A stretch of DNA of 64,000 nucleotides. Origin: Taklimakanibacter albus. GTDB taxonomy: Bacteria > Pseudomonadota > Alphaproteobacteria > Rhizobiales > Aestuariivirgaceae. The DNA is taken from the NCBI RefSeq assembly GCF_016595235.1, contig NZ_JAENHL010000007.1:655682-719681 (forward strand), given 5' to 3'. How positions within the stretch are numbered: the stretch's first letter is position 1; each line of letters begins with the position of its first letter. The notes beneath the pieces are model-generated. The model saw only the letters and a program-made list of their open reading frames with translations. It was not told the origin of the DNA and did not search any database. The translations under genes and the position numbers were made by a program. Shown here piece after piece: positions 33,695 through 40,923 of the stretch.

Positions 33695-34876
33695 TTGGCA
33701 CGCATTCTCGCAATACATGCACATCCTGACGATATCGAGTTCCTCGCCGCAGGTACTTTGGCGCTTTTGGCCGACACGGGAAATCACGACATCGTCTTCT
33801 CTACGCTGACCAGCGGCGACAAGGGATCGCACGACCTGTCGGCGCCGGAGATATCGGCGCTGCGCCGGAAGGAAGCCGCTTCCGCGGCGGCGGTCATCGG
33901 CGCGCAGTATCTGCCCGGAGATTTCCTGGACCAGGAAATCTTCTCGGATAACGCGTCTCGGCACGCCGTGGTGGAGCTGCTGCGAAAGACACGTCCCGAC
34001 ATTGTTCTCACGGCATCGCCCGTGGACTACTCCCCGGATCACGAAGCGACGAGCTTGCTCGTGCGCGACGCCTGCTTTGCGGCAGGTTCACCCAATTACC
34101 AGACAGACTCGCCTTCTATCGACGGAATCCCCGAGCTCTACCTGATGGATCCGCTGGGTGGCATCGACCGCAGCGGCGACCTGATCGATCCGGATTTCAT
34201 TGTCGATATCACCGGCAAGATCGCGGTCAAACGCGCGATGCTCGAGCATCACCAGTCACAGCGTACCTGGCTGAAGGCCCACCATCATATGGATGATTAT
34301 GTGAATCAGATGGAGATATGGTCGGCCGAGCGGGGCAAGCGCATAGGGGTTGCGTTTGGTGAGGGGTTCCGGCGCTATCGCGGCCATCCGTTTCCCCAGA
34401 ATTATCAGCTCGAAAGCTTCCTTCAGGATCGCCTGGTCAAACGCGCTAGCGGACGGTTGCGCCAGATCTCTCAGCGCATTCTCTGGAAAGCTGAAATAGA
34501 CGGCCGGCCGCACCACGCCGCCCAGCGCCTCATAAAGCTTGCGCGCCCCTTCATTGGCGACATCGGTGGCGAGATCGATGCGGCTGATGCCCTGCTCCAG
34601 CGCGACGCCGGCAATGAAACGCAGCATCGCGCGGCCCAGCCCCTGGCCGCGTCGCTCGGCGCGCACGAACAGGTCCTTGACGAAGATCAGCCCCTTCAGG
34701 TCGCGGCCCGGGCGCAGCAGCGCGAAGCAGCCGAGCCCCGCCGGCTCGTCGCCCGCGAAACAGAGGACGAAACGCGTGCCCTCCTGCGTCCGGATCGTCG
34801 CCTCGGCCATGGCGGCATAGGCTCCCGGCGCGGGCAGGACCTCGCCGGGCCGGTAATACGCATCCATCAGCCGTAG
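33695..34876 (+). CDS. PIG-L/LmbE-family deacetylase with aberrant C-terminal read-through
   Basis: The N-terminal 245 residues or so form a PIG-L (LmbE-like) zinc N-deacetylase: ARILAIHAHPDDIEFLAAG carries the AHPDD zinc/catalytic motif, TSGDKGSHD and SPVDYSPDHEATSLL the downstream histidine. I place the start at the TTG at 33695 behind TTGGAGC. The open frame reaches back to 33572, but that would code through the palindromic operator. Past about 34440 the frame is simply antisense to the neighbouring GNAT gene (low-complexity, Arg/Ala/Gln-rich), so about 145 residues are probably not native. PIG-L proteins usually have 220-270 residues. It likely deacetylates an N-acetylated sugar taken up by the adjacent transporters. 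Confidence 0.8.
   Translation: MARILAIHAHPDDIEFLAAGTLALLADTGNHDIVFSTLTSGDKGSHDLSAPEISALRRKEAASAAAVIGAQYLPGDFLDQEIFSDNASRHAVVELLRKTRPDIVLTASPVDYSPDHEATSLLVRDACFAAGSPNYQTDSPSIDGIPELYLMDPLGGIDRSGDLIDPDFIVDITGKIAVKRAMLEHHQSQRTWLKAHHHMDDYVNQMEIWSAERGKRIGVAFGEGFRRYRGHPFPQNYQLESFLQDRLVKRASGRLRQISQRILWKAEIDGRPHHAAQRLIKLARPFIGDIGGEIDAADALLQRDAGNETQHRAAQPLAASLGAHEQVLDEDQPLQVAARAQQREAAEPRRLVARETEDETRALLRPDRRLGHGGIGSRRGQDLAGPVIRIHQP
34256..34867 (-). CDS. GNAT acetyltransferase, apparently damaged at both ends
   Basis: The core matches a GNAT N-acetyltransferase: FVLCFAGDEPAGLGCFALL, LIFVKDLFVRAERRGQGLGRAMLRFIAG (acetyl-CoA-binding RGxGLG loop), IDLATDVANEGARKLYEALGG. Two things are wrong. First, family-like sequence continues upstream of the only ATG (ILRLATLADSETVAGLLRL, up to 34924) without any in-frame ATG, GTG or TTG; a CTG at 34934-34936 is the only near-start. 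Second, after about residue 140 (near 34440) the frame is antisense to the PIG-L gene. It is probably a decaying gene cut at its 3' end by insertion or deletion. fliJ lies just upstream on the same strand. Confidence 0.6.
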   Translation of the reverse strand: MDAYYRPGEVLPAPGAYAAMAEATIRTQEGTRFVLCFAGDEPAGLGCFALLRPGRDLKGLIFVKDLFVRAERRGQGLGRAMLRFIAGVALEQGISRIDLATDVANEGARKLYEALGGVVRPAVYFSFPENALRDLAQPSASAFDQAILKEAFELIILGKRMAAIAPEPLTKRNPYALAPLGRPYLHLIHIIIHMMVGLQPGTL

Positions 34877-34932
34877 AAGCCCGGCGACGGTTTCACTGTC
34901 GGCAAGGGTCGCGAGACGGAGGATAGCCCGCC

Positions 34933-35328
34933 TCAGCTCATCGCCTGGCGCGGCGCAAAGCCGGTCGGCGCGCCGCGTGAGGCGGGACGATGGTCGAGTT
35001 CCTTCTCGGCCAGGAGCTCGAGCTTGCGCAGCTCCGCTTCCTCTTCCTGGAGGAGGCCTTGCGCGCTCGACTGCTGGTCTTTCAGGTCGCCGACGGTCTT
35101 GAGGATATTGTCGCGCCGTCCGCGCGTCGACTTGGCGGCCATCGAATAGTTGAAATGGGCGGGATCGTTGACGCCGGTGCGCTGTTCCTCGATCTTCATC
35201 TGCGCGTCGAGATCGTCATATTTGCGCATCAGATCCGCGATCATCGCTTCGATATCAGCGACCTGCCGGCGTTTTTCTTCTGTGCGGAAGCGGTGCAGCC
35301 TGAGAAGCGTCTCACGGGACGAACGCAT
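34933..35328 (-). CDS. fliJ: Flagellar export chaperone FliJ, rhizobial type
   Basis: The 131-aa protein is almost entirely helical and coiled-coil: RETLLRLHRFRTEEKRRQVADIEAMI, DLDAQMKIEEQRTGVNDPAHF, GRRDNILKTVGDLKDQQSSAQGLLQEEEAELRKLELLAEKE. This pattern, including the EEQR-G-xDPAHF segment, is that of alphaproteobacterial FliJ, the stalk protein of the flagellar type III export ATPase. The divergent neighbour ctrA supports the call, since fliI/fliJ and ctrA are neighbours in many Hyphomicrobiales. No other flagellar gene is visible here. Confidence 0.82.
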   Translation of the reverse strand: MRSSRETLLRLHRFRTEEKRRQVADIEAMIADLMRKYDDLDAQMKIEEQRTGVNDPAHFNYSMAAKSTRGRRDNILKTVGDLKDQQSSAQGLLQEEEAELRKLELLAEKELDHRPASRGAPTGFAPRQAMS

Positions 35329-35402
35329 GTAACCCTCTTATACTCAACACACGGGTGCCCGGTAGCGCGAGTGCCCCCCGCCCTCCCTAGGCATAGGAAT
35401 AC

Positions 35403-35598
35403 GAATCAACTAACTTGGAGATTCGAACCTCTGGAGCCCATACTGGGCCCGTAACCTTAAGACCGGGTAAATCCGGGCTTCCGGCACCGGGGGGAACAGT
35501 GATCTTGAGTCAGGTTTATTAGATTTTGTTAACCTTTCCGGGCGTATGTTAACGATCAACGTTAACTGAACGTTTCACGGCGAGGTTTCTTAGGATTC
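35403..35598. promoter_or_regulatory. ctrA control region with GANTC and GTTAAC clusters
   Basis: The 316-bp gap between fliJ and ctrA has no gene. It holds four GANTC sites, the recognition sequence of the cell-cycle methylase CcrM (35403-35407, 35420-35424, 35507-35511, 35594-35598). It also holds three GTTAAC hexamers (35528, 35548, 35561) in an AT-rich block. TTAA half-sites are the core of the CtrA box, so autoregulation by CtrA and methylation-dependent timing are plausible. None of the TTAA pairs has the canonical 7-bp spacing. Confidence 0.6.
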
Positions 35599-35644
35599 GC
35601 GGGCCGTGAGGCGTCGCAGTCCGGGGCGGATGAAGGGGATACGC

Positions 35645-36352
35645 ATGAGAGTTCTGCTGATCGAGGACGATACAGCGACGGCCCAGAGCATCGAGCTGAT
35701 GCTCAAGTCGGAAGGGTTCAATGTCTACACCACCGATCTCGGTGAAGAGGGCGTCGATCTCGGCAAGCTCTATGATTATGACATCATTCTTCTCGACCTG
35801 AACCTGCCCGACATGTCGGGCTATGAAGTCCTGAAGACGCTCCGGGTCAGCAAGGTGAACACGCCGATCCTGATCCTGTCCGGCCTGGCCGGTATCGAAG
35901 ACAAGGTGCGGGGCCTCGGCTTCGGCGCCGACGATTACATGACCAAGCCCTTCCACAAGGACGAGCTCGTCGCTCGCATTCATGCCGTGGTGCGCCGTTC
36001 CAAGGGCCATGCCCAGTCGGTCATCACCACCGGCGACCTCCTCGTCAATCTCGACACCAAGACCGTCGAAGTCGGCGGCCAGCGCGTACATCTGACCGGC
36101 AAGGAATACCAGATGCTGGAGCTGCTCTCGCTGCGCAAGGGCACCACCCTCACCAAGGAGATGTTCCTCAATCATCTCTATGGCGGCATGGACGAGCCCG
36201 AGCTCAAGATCATCGACGTGTTCATCTGCAAATTGCGCAAGAAGCTCGCGACCGCCGCGGGCGGCAAGAATTTCATCGAGACGGTGTGGGGCCGCGGCTA
36301 TGTGCTGCGCGAGGGTGCGCCGCAGGAAGACGATATGCGCGAAAGCGCCTGA
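35645..36352 (+). CDS. ctrA: Cell-cycle response regulator CtrA
   Basis: The 235-aa protein is an OmpR-type response regulator nearly co-linear with CtrA. The receiver domain starts [20 protein letters not shown], with phospho-acceptor D51 in [15 protein letters not shown], a conserved Lys in [11 protein letters not shown], and a winged-helix DNA-binding domain from about residue 125 ([32 protein letters not shown]...[13 protein letters not shown]...WGRGY). CtrA activates and represses cell-cycle, flagellar and envelope genes. Phosphate comes from CckA through ChpT, encoded 1.2 kb downstream on the other strand. GATGAAGGGGATACGC precedes the ATG. Confidence 0.97.
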   Translation: MRVLLIEDDTATAQSIELMLKSEGFNVYTTDLGEEGVDLGKLYDYDIILLDLNLPDMSGYEVLKTLRVSKVNTPILILSGLAGIEDKVRGLGFGADDYMTKPFHKDELVARIHAVVRRSKGHAQSVITTGDLLVNLDTKTVEVGGQRVHLTGKEYQMLELLSLRKGTTLTKEMFLNHLYGGMDEPELKIIDVFICKLRKKLATAAGGKNFIETVWGRGYVLREGAPQEDDMRESA

Positions 36353-36377
36353 CGGTTCGGGCGCAGAAGGGGTTGGG

Positions 36378-36413
36378 AAATCCCGGTGCCGCAAGGCGCC
36401 GGGATTTTCTTTT
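36378..36413 (+). terminator. Rho-independent terminator of ctrA
   Basis: The stem AAATCCCGG-TGCC pairs with GGCG-CCGGGATTT around the loop GCAA, followed by TTCTTTT. It lies 26 bp after the ctrA stop. Confidence 0.85.
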
Positions 36414-36442
36414 GGTCCGGCGCCGACTTTCGAGCGAGGCCC

Positions 36443-37603
36443 TCAGCTGCCGGCCGGGATCAACTGCGCCAACAACCGCGCGAGTTCGGTTTGCCGGCGG
36501 CATCCCGTCTTGCCGAGCACGTTTTTCACCTGATTGCGCACGGTCGCGATGCTCTTGCCGTCAGCGCGCGCGATCTGCTCGATCGTCTGACCCGCCGCAA
36601 TCCGCGCCGTGACCACCGCCTCGGTCGGCGTCAGGTCGAACAATACCTGCAACAGCGCGGTCGCCCGCGTCGGCTCATTGGACGCCTTCGTCAAGACGAG
36701 AATAGCCGCCGCCCGGCCGAACAGGTCATGGGCGGCGCGGCGGATCGGCACGACATGCAGAACGCCGGGCAGCCTCCCCTCGCCGGCCGCGATTGGCAGG
36801 GACCGGACGCCGCGTTCCGTGGCGATGAAGGCGAGCGCCTCTTGAAGCAGCCCGTCCGCGCGCCGGTCCAATAAGGCGATGCGGTCGCCGCCGCGGCTCG
36901 TCCACACATCCGCTTCGGCGTCGAACTCGGCATTGGCGACGAGCACCACGCCCGTCTCGGTGACCGCACAGGCCGCGAGCCCGAGGGCCGAAATCGTCTC
37001 GACCGCCGTCCTGGCACGCTCGAACAACAAGCGCATCGATATCAGGGACGAGCGGGCAATATGGGCGCGCAGCCCGTCGAGCCGCGTGATAGCCTGCTCG
37101 TCGAAGGTTCCGAGTGCTGCCCGGCGCTCGATATTCAGGACAACCGCCTCCCCGCCCGGATAGTGAATGGCGGTAGCGGCGCCGCTTCCATAACCGCGCG
37201 GGATAAGGATTTCCGTATAGAGCGGTTCACGCTCGATCTCGCTTGCGCTGAATACATGCGCATCGGTCACGAACCCCGAATGTCTGGCTGCAAGCAATCG
37301 CTGCGTCCGCGGATTTGACGCGCCCGGAAATCGCTTGAAGATGAGCTGCCAGGTTTCGGCGAAGTCGGCGGAGGTCGCGACCATCCGCACCGTGTTCATC
37401 TGCACCGTCGACAGGAGCGCCGCCTCGCCCGCGACGGAATCGGCAATCTGCGCGATGACTCTCGTCCAAAGCTCCGGCAGCACCGAGGCTTCATAGATGC
37501 GGTCTACGAGATCATCCGCCTCGGCGCCAACGATGGACGCAGGCCCCGGCAAGAGGGCCTCACGCGCCGACGGCCACCGGGTTGGTGGCTTCGGCGATGG
37601 CAC
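36443..37603 (-). CDS. LuxR-type HTH transcriptional regulator
   Basis: The protein of up to 386 residues ends in a LuxR/FixJ-type helix-turn-helix: LTPTEAVVTARIAAGQTIEQIA, then IATVRNQVKNVLGKTGCRRQTELARLL. The upstream 300 residues look like a degenerate PAS/GAF-type sensor without recognisable motifs. The annotated GTG start lies inside the last 44 bp of chpT. A TTG at 37550-37552, just after the chpT stop and preceded by GTGAGG, is an equally good start. Signal and targets are unknown; co-orientation with chpT may mean co-transcription. Confidence 0.8.
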   Translation of the reverse strand: MPSPKPPTRWPSAREALLPGPASIVGAEADDLVDRIYEASVLPELWTRVIAQIADSVAGEAALLSTVQMNTVRMVATSADFAETWQLIFKRFPGASNPRTQRLLAARHSGFVTDAHVFSASEIEREPLYTEILIPRGYGSGAATAIHYPGGEAVVLNIERRAALGTFDEQAITRLDGLRAHIARSSLISMRLLFERARTAVETISALGLAACAVTETGVVLVANAEFDAEADVWTSRGGDRIALLDRRADGLLQEALAFIATERGVRSLPIAAGEGRLPGVLHVVPIRRAAHDLFGRAAAILVLTKASNEPTRATALLQVLFDLTPTEAVVTARIAAGQTIEQIARADGKSIATVRNQVKNVLGKTGCRRQTELARLLAQLIPAGS

Positions 37604-38225
37604 TCACCACCACATCGGCACCGTCCAAGGCCAGCGACAGCGGCATGCCCGCCGCTTCGGCGAGCCGCTTGGTGTAATAAGGCTGGATCAGCCGCGCATC
37701 GATCTCCTCGAGCGGGGCGGCCCCTTTCAGAACCTGGTCGGTCTTCTCGAAAATCTTGGCGCCCTCACCGGTGGCCCGGATGGTGAAGCCGCCTTCGATC
37801 GCTTCCGCCTTGACCACGCCGCCGCGCGGAATGGAGCCCATGGCGATCAGCATCATGTTGAGCAGGAGCTTGACCTGCTGCTTGGGCCGGTTCTCGCGCG
37901 GCACCTGCCAGTCGAGCTTGATCTTCTCCTCGCCGACAAAAGCCTTGGCGACATCGCCCGCCTCGCCCATGTCGATGATGGCGCCGGCCGAGCCCGCGGC
38001 ACCGAAGGCGATACGGCAGAATTTGAGCTTGGCCGAGGCCTGCTTCGCCGATTTGCGCACCAGGTCCATCGCCATGACGCGCATCGCCTCGTCGTCCTCG
38101 ACCTCGAGCAGCTCGAGACCATTGGTGATGGCGCCGACCGGCGAGATGACGTCGTGGCAGACTCGGCTGCACAGGAGGGCGGCAAGGTCGAGATCGCTCA
38201 AGAGGCTCTGCTGCATCGGCGGCAC
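37560..38225 (-). CDS. chpT: Histidine phosphotransferase ChpT
   Basis: This 221-aa protein matches ChpT. The dimerising helical hairpin carries the phospho-acceptor H24 in LLCSRVCHDVISPVGAITNGLELL, followed by the second helix (AMRVMAMDLVRKSAKQASAKLKFCRIAFGA). A degenerate HATPase-like domain then ends in IQPYYTKRLAEAAGMPLSLALDGADVVVSA. ChpT passes phosphate from the kinase CckA to CtrA and CpdR. Its location beside ctrA keeps the relay together. The start is either GTG at 38225 (AGGA just upstream) or ATG at 38216. Confidence 0.92.
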   Translation of the reverse strand: MPPMQQSLLSDLDLAALLCSRVCHDVISPVGAITNGLELLEVEDDEAMRVMAMDLVRKSAKQASAKLKFCRIAFGAAGSAGAIIDMGEAGDVAKAFVGEEKIKLDWQVPRENRPKQQVKLLLNMMLIAMGSIPRGGVVKAEAIEGGFTIRATGEGAKIFEKTDQVLKGAAPLEEIDARLIQPYYTKRLAEAAGMPLSLALDGADVVVSAIAEATNPVAVGA

Positions 38226-38328
38226 ATATCCTGGAGGTAAGGGTGATTCGTGTGACCGTTTTACCAGATCGAGGTGAATAATTCCGCATTGACCGATGCG
38301 CGGGCTTCAGGGCATAGCGGCCCCCATC

Positions 38329-39126
38329 ATGACTGCTCAAGCCTCCCTCTCGTCCCGCCTCCTGGCCCTTGCCGACCTCGCTCTGGCTGCCGGCCGGGAA
38401 ATCATGACCATCTATGCGAGGCCCGTGGTCGCCCGCGAAAAGGCCGACCTGACGCCGGTGACCGAGGCGGACGAGGCGGCCGAGAAGATCATCCTCGCCG
38501 GCCTCAAGGCCCAGGATGGTGGAACTCCGGTCATTTCCGAGGAGGCCGCGGCGGCAGGCTTCATCCCCAAGACCGGCCAGCGCTTCTATCTCGTCGACCC
38601 GCTCGACGGCACCAAGGAGTTCCTCAGCCGCAACGGCGAGTTCACCGTCAATATCGCACTCGTCGACACCGGCATCCCGGTCGCCGGCATCGTCTATGCG
38701 CCTGCCATCGGGCGCATCTTCTGCGGCGAACAGGGCCTGGGCGCCTTCGAGGCCAAGATGGAAGGTGAGCAGGATCTTTCGCTGTGCGCCTGGCGGCCGC
38801 TCAAGGCACGTAAAGCCGCGCCCGAAGGCCCCGTCGTCGTCGCCAGCCGCTCGCACCGCGACGAGCGCACCGAGGCCTATCTCAAGGGCCTGAAGGTGAA
38901 GAAGATCGTGTCCGCCGGCTCCTCGCTCAAATTCTGCCTCCTCGCCGCCGGCGAAGCCGATCTCTATCCGCGCTTCGGCCGCACCATGGAATGGGACACG
39001 GCGGCGGGCCACGCCGTGCTTGCCGCCGCCGGCGGCCATGTCGAGGTCGAGACCGGTGACCCCCTACGTTACGGCAAGGCCGAACGCGGCTACGACAACC
39101 CGGCCTTCATCGCCCGGGGCGCCTGA
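38329..39126 (+). CDS. cysQ: 3'(2'),5'-bisphosphate nucleotidase CysQ
   Basis: The 265-aa protein belongs to the inositol-monophosphatase fold. Metal-site motifs are EADEAAEKII, SEEAA, DPLDGTKEFLSRNGEFTVNIALV and MEWDTAAGHAVLAAAGG; the KEFL extension after DPLDGT is typical of CysQ. The enzyme hydrolyses PAP (3'-phosphoadenosine 5'-phosphate) from sulfate activation to AMP. The ATG at 38329 gives the usual N-terminus; an ATG at 38296 would add 11 residues. It diverges from chpT, with one GANTC site at 38245-38249 between them. Confidence 0.92.
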   Translation: MTAQASLSSRLLALADLALAAGREIMTIYARPVVAREKADLTPVTEADEAAEKIILAGLKAQDGGTPVISEEAAAAGFIPKTGQRFYLVDPLDGTKEFLSRNGEFTVNIALVDTGIPVAGIVYAPAIGRIFCGEQGLGAFEAKMEGEQDLSLCAWRPLKARKAAPEGPVVVASRSHRDERTEAYLKGLKVKKIVSAGSSLKFCLLAAGEADLYPRFGRTMEWDTAAGHAVLAAAGGHVEVETGDPLRYGKAERGYDNPAFIARGA

Positions 39127-39137
39127 ACACCTCCATT

Positions 39138-39154
39138 TTAGCGCCCTGTTAACC
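39138..39154 (+). promoter_or_regulatory. CtrA-box-like site upstream of eipA
   Basis: TTAG-N7-TTAACC (39138-39154) differs from the canonical CtrA box TTAA-N7-TTAA by one base. A GACTC (GANTC) site follows at 39188-39192. The eipA orthologue in Brucella is reported to be directly activated by CtrA, so this is a good candidate binding site. Confidence 0.6.
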
Positions 39155-39313
39155 AAAAGAACGCCACTTTGTCGGGCTGAAATCCGCGACTCAAAGCTGC
39201 CACAAGCAGCGCTTAGAGTAAGGTTTCATAACAGGTGGGATTCAAGCAGGTCGAATGGCCAGGACACCGCGTCGCGGGAGTGCCGGTTGGGTGACGTGCT
39301 GAAGGAGTTGTGC

Positions 39314-39907
39314 ATGAGCAAGATTATCAACCGTCGCCAAGCCCTGGCGCTTCTGGGTATGGGCCTCACCGCCGGTGTCGTGGGCTTCGGGCCCGCCGAA
39401 GCGGCCACCAAGCGCAAGCAGCAGACCTATTCGTCCGGCGAGATCGTCGATGCCGGTCAGAAATTCTTCGGCAAGACGACGCGGGGCGTGGCTGAAGCGG
39501 TGGAATATGTATTTTCCAGCCAGGGTGAGCCCACCGCCTATATCGTCGGCGAGGAAGGCTCCGGCGCCCTGGTCGGCGGCCTGCGTTATGGCGAAGGCGT
39601 GATCTATTATAAGAACGGCACTCGTCAGAAGGTCTATTGGCAGGGCCCCTCGATCGGCTTCGATTTCGGCGGCAACGGCTCGCGGGCACTGGTGCTGGTC
39701 TATAATTCCTCGGCCCCGCGCGACCTCTATGACGAGCGCTTCGGCGGCGTCGAAGGCTCGGCCTATCTGGTTGGTGGTCTGGGCGTGAATTTCCAGAAGA
39801 ACCGGGATATAATACTGGCTCCCATCCGGACGGGCGTGGGCGCCCGGCTCGGGGCCAATGTCGGTTATCTCAAATATACGAGAAAGCCGACCTGGAACCC
39901 GTTCTGA
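39314..39907 (+). CDS. eipA: Envelope protein EipA (DUF1134)
   Basis: From the ATG at 39314 (AAGGAG 6 bp upstream) the 197-aa protein has an N-terminal export signal beginning MSKIINRRQALALLGMGLTA; the RR suggests a Tat-like or strongly basic Sec signal. The DUF1134 domain follows: SSGEIVDAGQKFFGKTTRGVAEAVEY, GEEGSGALVGGLRYGEGVIYYK, WQGPSIGFDFGGNGSRALVLVYN, FGGVEGSAYLVGGLGVNF. In Brucella, EipA is a periplasmic beta-barrel-like protein needed for envelope stress resistance and full virulence. The CtrA-like box upstream and the position in a CtrA locus fit cell-cycle-linked expression. Confidence 0.88.
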   Translation: MSKIINRRQALALLGMGLTAGVVGFGPAEAATKRKQQTYSSGEIVDAGQKFFGKTTRGVAEAVEYVFSSQGEPTAYIVGEEGSGALVGGLRYGEGVIYYKNGTRQKVYWQGPSIGFDFGGNGSRALVLVYNSSAPRDLYDERFGGVEGSAYLVGGLGVNFQKNRDIILAPIRTGVGARLGANVGYLKYTRKPTWNPF

Positions 39908-40015
39908 GCCGGTTCTGGAGCGATTTAGCCGTCGCTCCGCCACATTTGCCACGCTATGGTGGGTCGGAAGGCTTCGCTTCGGCGAGCTTTGAGGCGGCGT
40001 GGCGTAGAGGAATTC

Positions 40016-40840
40016 ATGTCTCAGCTTGAGACGTTATTGTGGTTCGGCCTGGGCTTCGCGGTGGCGAGCCTGATCGCCCTTTTCCTGGGTCGCGCCGCCT
40101 GGCGCTCGGGCGTCAGACTCGGCGCCCGCCGCATGGCACGCAAGGTGCCGGGCACCGTCTCCGAGCTGCAAACCGAGCGCGACAGCATGCGCGCCGAAAA
40201 CGCCATGATGGCGCGCAAGCTCGAAGTGCGCCTGGGCGAGCTGAAGGCGAAGCTCGCCGAACAGACCGCAGAGGTCTCGCGCCACCGCAACCGCATCGAG
40301 ATCCTGGCCGCCGATCTGAGCCTGCGCGAAAAGGTCGGCTCCGGCCACATGGCCGAGATCACCCGCCTGCAGCAGCATATCGCCGAACTCGAGGCCGATC
40401 TCGCCCAGCGCGCCGAATCCAATCAGTTGCTGGCCGCCAAGGCGCAGGCCAAGGACAATGAGCTCACCGAGCGCGGTGATGAGATCGCCGGCCTCAAGAG
40501 CAAGATCTGGAAGCTGCAGACCAAGAGCCAGCCGATCGAGGAGAGGCTGGCCGAGGCCGCCGAGCAGAGCGACAAGCTCGCCGCCGAGATCCGTGCCCTC
40601 GACAAGGCCTGGCCGGAAAAACTTACCGAGCTTGGCTTCGAAGACCGCGCCGGCGAGCCGGAAGCCCCGGTGGAAGTGGAAGCGCCGGCAGAACCGGCGG
40701 CAAAACCGGTAAACGGCTCCGGCAAGTCCAAATCGGCCAAGAAATCGGCAAGCCAAAGCCAGTCGGCCCAGCGTTTCCCCGGCAATGTCGTCTCCCTCGC
40801 CCAGCGCATCAAGGCGCTGCAGAAGACCATCACGCGCTGA
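40016..40840 (+). CDS. Membrane-anchored coiled-coil protein, unknown function
   Basis: The 274-aa protein has one N-terminal transmembrane segment (LLWFGLGFAVASLIALFLGRAAW, residues about 7-29). A long coiled coil follows (about 45-200, heptad-rich LQTERDSMRAENAMMARKLE, LQQHIAELEADLAQRAESN). A Pro/Glu/Lys-rich disordered region and a short conserved-looking C-terminal helix (NVVSLAQRIKALQKTI) complete it. AGAGG precedes the ATG. Similar hypothetical proteins are frequent in Hyphomicrobiales. The topology suggests a scaffold at the inner membrane; I do not recognise a named family. Confidence 0.82.
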   Translation: MSQLETLLWFGLGFAVASLIALFLGRAAWRSGVRLGARRMARKVPGTVSELQTERDSMRAENAMMARKLEVRLGELKAKLAEQTAEVSRHRNRIEILAADLSLREKVGSGHMAEITRLQQHIAELEADLAQRAESNQLLAAKAQAKDNELTERGDEIAGLKSKIWKLQTKSQPIEERLAEAAEQSDKLAAEIRALDKAWPEKLTELGFEDRAGEPEAPVEVEAPAEPAAKPVNGSGKSKSAKKSASQSQSAQRFPGNVVSLAQRIKALQKTITR

Positions 40841-40923
40841 GGGTCTTTTCCCAATAGGGAAAAAAGCGAAAAATTGAACGAGTTCCGCTAGCCGACCTTA
40901 ATCGGTGCGTGCGACGGTAAGTT

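Noticed and set aside
35405..35490. tRNA-like sequence upstream of ctrA (a T-arm-like GGAGATTCGAACCTC segment)
   Set aside because: On the minus strand the bases around TTCGAAT do not give a proper 5-bp T-stem, and no acceptor or anticodon arm can be folded around it.
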